Below are positions 61,258 through 64,000 of a stretch of DNA of 64,000 bases, one piece after another. Source of the DNA: Spirochaetota bacterium (lineage in GTDB: Bacteria > Spirochaetota > UBA4802 > UBA5550); NCBI GenBank assembly GCA_016933025.1, contig JAFGBT010000001.1:62001-126000 (forward strand). The letters are read 5' to 3'. Under the pieces are notes generated by a model. That model was not told the origin of the DNA, searched no databases, and saw nothing but the letters and a program-made list of their open reading frames with translations. Position 1 is the first letter of the stretch. Each line of letters begins with the position of its first letter. The position numbers and the translations under genes are program-made.

Positions 61258-62502
61258 ATGCCGAACATTTTCTATCTAAATCCCCACAGCATTCTGAGCG
61301 GGGGCAATAAAATCGTGTATGAACATTGCAATAACCTCGCGCGCACCTACCAGAAATGTTTCATTATCTGTGACGACAAGGTTCCGGATTGGTTTGAAGT
61401 AGACGCCTTCTTCGTCAACAAAGACACGGCTCTTCAATTGATGCAGACTGATGATGTTGTTTTCTTCCACTGGGACGGAGACAAGGATATCGAGTATGTC
61501 GTCAACTGCCCAGCACAAAATAAGTATTACCTCGTCCAATCGTACGTGCATCAGAATTACTCTGTGTTTGCGAAACCGATTAAATTTGTCGCTGTTTCAA
61601 CGTATATTCAAAAGCATCTGAAAGATAATTTCAGTATTGATGCGATATTGATAAAAAACGCAATTGATCATTCAATTTTTTACGAACGAAAAAACATCCG
61701 AATAAAAAAACGTATTTTTGCGATCGACAAGGGCGGCATGAAAGGCGTCCAGGATGTTAGAAACGCCGAGCGCATAGTAAAGAAGTCGATACCTGATGCA
61801 CATTTTGTGTACCTTGACAATTTGCTCCCGGAACAGATCGCTATTGAGTATTCGCGGGCTGAGATTTTTGTCTCTGCTTCATGGTTTGAAGGATTCGGTC
61901 TTCCGGTGCTTGAGGCTATGGCGTGCGGCGCAGCAGTCGTTTGCACAGACAGCAAGGGCATTGATGATTTTGCCTTTGACCATAAAAACTGCATAAAAGT
62001 TCCTATTAAGAATCCCCGGGCCATGGCTCAAGCCATAATTGAACTACTCCAAAATCAGAATAAAATTGGTGATCTCGCGGAGGAAGGACTCAAAATATCG
62101 AAACAGTTCACCTGGGAGAAGTCCATCCGAGAATTGGGGATGATGCTTAATCTGAAATCAAAAAAAAGCGATCTGGAGTTGATTCGAGGGATTAAGAGGA
62201 TAAAAACGATAACAACAAGAAGCGATCCGGGGTTTGCTTGCTATGGCACGCAAATGGAGTATAAGGACTCCATCTTCCATCACCTCGAGAAGATAAAAGG
62301 CGGGAGACGCCTGTTTTCCTTGTTAAAAAAAATCGGCGTTTCTCCCAATTATACTGATGGAGATTTCGATTACAGGAAAGTAGCATTTGTCCATCAGGAG
62401 GCCGACTTGTCATACCCGAATGATCCAGACGGCTCCCTCATATGCTACTTCCCCAGCATCAGAAAATCCTTAATATCCTCAATCGCTCTTGATACATTAT
62501 GA
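61258..62502 (+). CDS. Glycosyltransferase family 4-like (GT-B)
   Basis: A 414-residue GT-B enzyme. The N-terminal acceptor domain starts MPNIFYLNPHSILSGGNKIVYEH, and the C-terminal donor domain has EIFVSASWFEGFGLPVLEAMACGAAVVCTDSKGIDDF, the EX7E-type motif of GT4. It presumably adds one sugar to the surface polysaccharide. A strong GGAGGGG decides the ATG at 61258. The last 100 residues are outside the GT fold and not recognised. The next gene overlaps by 4 bases. Confidence 0.9.
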   Translation: MPNIFYLNPHSILSGGNKIVYEHCNNLARTYQKCFIICDDKVPDWFEVDAFFVNKDTALQLMQTDDVVFFHWDGDKDIEYVVNCPAQNKYYLVQSYVHQNYSVFAKPIKFVAVSTYIQKHLKDNFSIDAILIKNAIDHSIFYERKNIRIKKRIFAIDKGGMKGVQDVRNAERIVKKSIPDAHFVYLDNLLPEQIAIEYSRAEIFVSASWFEGFGLPVLEAMACGAAVVCTDSKGIDDFAFDHKNCIKVPIKNPRAMAQAIIELLQNQNKIGDLAEEGLKISKQFTWEKSIRELGMMLNLKSKKSDLELIRGIKRIKTITTRSDPGFACYGTQMEYKDSIFHHLEKIKGGRRLFSLLKKIGVSPNYTDGDFDYRKVAFVHQEADLSYPNDPDGSLICYFPSIRKSLISSIALDTL

Positions 62503-63692
62503 GCAAACCTAAATTACACATCATTATGATCGGCCTTGAAGAAAACATGGAAATTGCCGATCATGGCGAGCGGACGAGAATGATTTCAAAGATTCTGAGC
62601 GAATTGGATTTTGTCGAGTCAATTTTGATAATCCACGCTCCCCTCTCCATACCCCGCAGAATACTGTCTGCCATCAGACGGGGAAAGCGTATAAAAGACA
62701 TGTATCCGCTTATACAAAAAAGGCTGCTGTCCTCGCTATACAGGGTAAATGAAAAAACTTTAATGATGAATCTAACCTCAATAATCCCGGAATCCGATAC
62801 AATATTTTGCCGTCTGGATAGAGAACGGCTTGCGCGGAATATTCAAGAGGATATTGTGCATTTGGGTTTTCATGATCCCATAGTATGGATTTCGAATCCC
62901 CGTGTTGTTGACATGGCAGAAAGAATTACTGCCAGATATAAAATATTCGACGCAATTGACGACTTGCTGAAGCACCCGCAAATGAAGCGATTTTACCCCA
63001 AGATTACAAGGGCATATAAATGGGTAGACGAAAAAGCCGATTTGATCTGTTTTGCTTCTGAAAAACAGCGTGATATGTTTCCCAATAACAAAAACAGAAT
63101 AGTCCTGCCGAACGGTGTTGATGATATTTTTTTCCAGGAACGTGAACGCATCGTCCCTGATGACTTAAATAAAATTCCACACCCGATTGTGGGATACATG
63201 GGTGTTTTACAGGACCGCTTTGACACGAAACTTATGAATACGGTTGCGCGTCGGCTCCCCCATATAAACTTTGTGCTTGTCGGTCCCGTTTCAAATCGCA
63301 AGCATTTCAAATCATTACAGTCCCGCAACAACGTCTATTTCCTCGGACCAAAAAGTTACAATTCCGTTCCGGATTATATTTCCTGCTTCGATGTTGCGAT
63401 TATTCCTCACGTAATAAATGAATTCACAGAATCAATGAATCCCCTCAAAATATACGAATATCTGGCCTGCGGGAAACCTATTGTCTCAACACCTATTATG
63501 GGTACGGAACCATTCAGAAACGTCATCACAATCGCGTCCGATCCAGACGCTTTCATTTCCGCCATTTCACGGGCAATCGGTCAAAACACTCCCGAAGCTA
63601 TTGCGAATCGGAAAAAAATAGCTCGTCAAAATTCTTTCGAGTTTGCGATCAATGATTTTTTCAAGACAAACTCTTTTCTCCTCGGGAAATAG
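62499..63692 (+). CDS. Glycosyltransferase, TuaH-like GT-B
   Basis: A 397-residue GT-B protein. IVWISNPRVVDMAERITARYKIFDAIDDLLKHP and KADLICFASEKQRDMFPNNKNRIVLPNGVDD resemble the TuaH/teichuronic-acid-type group; HPIVGYMGVLQDRFDTKLMNTVA and SMNPLKIYEYLACGKPIVSTPI are the donor-site segments. The ATG overlaps the stop of the previous gene (ATGA), so the two are coupled. It ends inside the convergent membrane-protein gene by 32 bases. Confidence 0.88.
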   Translation: MSKPKLHIIMIGLEENMEIADHGERTRMISKILSELDFVESILIIHAPLSIPRRILSAIRRGKRIKDMYPLIQKRLLSSLYRVNEKTLMMNLTSIIPESDTIFCRLDRERLARNIQEDIVHLGFHDPIVWISNPRVVDMAERITARYKIFDAIDDLLKHPQMKRFYPKITRAYKWVDEKADLICFASEKQRDMFPNNKNRIVLPNGVDDIFFQERERIVPDDLNKIPHPIVGYMGVLQDRFDTKLMNTVARRLPHINFVLVGPVSNRKHFKSLQSRNNVYFLGPKSYNSVPDYISCFDVAIIPHVINEFTESMNPLKIYEYLACGKPIVSTPIMGTEPFRNVITIASDPDAFISAISRAIGQNTPEAIANRKKIARQNSFEFAINDFFKTNSFLLGK

Positions 63693-64000
63693 CGTCGATT
63701 TGGCTGTTGTATATTATTCTCGTCGCAATCCCGATATATATCCAATAAAGCAAATGGCTCTCCCAGAGCGCAACAACAGTATTGGAAATTAAAAATGAAA
63801 TTATCCCGATAACAATATATGTAAGTATTGGGTGGGCCTGCTTTTTTATAATAACGCGTATAGATTTGAATAGCACCATAAAGGCCATAAAAAGCCACAC
63901 CAGCAAACCGAAAATTCCATAATAATATGTGTATAACAGGTAAAAGTTGTCGATTGAATTGGCTGTTTCGAACTGGTCAATAGAAATTGCGACAAGCATT
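63661..64000 (-). CDS. O-antigen ligase/polymerase-like membrane protein, C-terminal part (cut by window edge)
   Basis: The last 113 codons of a reverse-strand gene that continues past base 64000. Three hydrophobic segments are visible (FYLLYTYYYGIFGLLVWLFMAFMVLF, ILTYIVIGIISFLISNTVVALWE, YWIYIGIATRII), and the SIDNFYLLYTYYYGIFGLL phrase is typical of the C-terminal region after the large periplasmic loop of Wzy/WaaL-type proteins. It would join or polymerise O-antigen units. The ATG at 63999 is not necessarily the start. It overlaps the end of the convergent glycosyltransferase. Confidence 0.65.
   Translation of the reverse strand, partial: MLVAISIDQFETANSIDNFYLLYTYYYGIFGLLVWLFMAFMVLFKSIRVIIKKQAHPILTYIVIGIISFLISNTVVALWESHLLYWIYIGIATRIIYNSQIDAISRGEKSLS

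Noticed and set aside
1..64000. CRISPR arrays, tRNA, rRNA and insertion sequences
   Set aside because: No direct-repeat array, no tRNA cloverleaf or TTCGANTC-type arm that held up, no rRNA sequence and no transposase frame were found by reading; small tRNAs could still be missed.

Overview
The window looks like a chromosomal segment of a Gram-negative, flagellated bacterium, most likely a spirochaete. The best clues are the late flagellar run flgN-flgK-flgL-fliW-csrA (the same order as in treponemes), a DUF1577/PilZ-like protein of the kind known from Leptospira, several lipoproteins with loose lipoboxes, bactofilin, and a Lol export pair. The assignment is an inference; no rRNA or tRNA gene was seen to confirm it.

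Layout. 1-5.0 kb: 5' end of a UDP-glucose dehydrogenase, a secreted unknown, a receiver/RsbW-like fusion, and a translationally coupled NamZ (DUF1343) and sodium-solute symporter pair. 5.1-9.5 kb: dodecin, an EF-Tu-domain-2-like small protein, a pentapeptide-repeat protein, and an archaeal-type early aromatic operon (ADTH synthase, 3-dehydroquinate synthase II, Ldh_2 dehydrogenase). 10.5-15.8 kb: the flagellar hook-filament junction operon ending in csrA and a YhhN family gene, behind a sigma-28-like promoter. 16-25.3 kb: DUF1577/PilZ protein, then a long co-directional run sir2-mutL-coaC-coaB-memo-ammecr1-lipoprotein-lolC/E-lolD. 25.4-38.5 kb: housekeeping genes (gltX, glnS, rsmD, rpmB, etfBA, proS), a LysR regulator, YlbF, bactofilin, and two envelope proteins. 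38.6-46.2 kb: an HD-domain protein overlapping an archaeal-like radical SAM protein (COG1031 type), a Sua5/YciO protein, a DUF1573 protein interrupted by one in-frame UGA, glgX, and a DUF1858 protein. 46.4-64 kb: a coiled-coil membrane protein and a surface-polysaccharide region: GT2, polyprenyl-phosphate sugar transferase, rmlACDB, a secreted TPGYWKNH-motif protein, an AMP-ligase, a WbpG-like amidotransferase, a large PKD/LamG lipoprotein, two glycosyltransferases and the C-terminal end of an O-antigen ligase/polymerase-like membrane protein.

The most notable observation is at 43455-43820. A DUF1573 protein reads in one frame across a single UGA that sits where the family has the first Cys of its CGC motif, giving a UGC motif if read as selenocysteine. 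Family similarity continues to a stop 4 bases before glgX. This is a candidate selenoprotein, or else a nonsense mutation. Secondary points of interest are the archaeal-type aromatic operon, the HD plus radical SAM pair, the receiver with Glu in place of the phospho-acceptor Asp, and two families of intergenic palindromes (a GCGCGGTT/AACCGCGC type and a CCCTCTCCC/GGGAGAGGG type).
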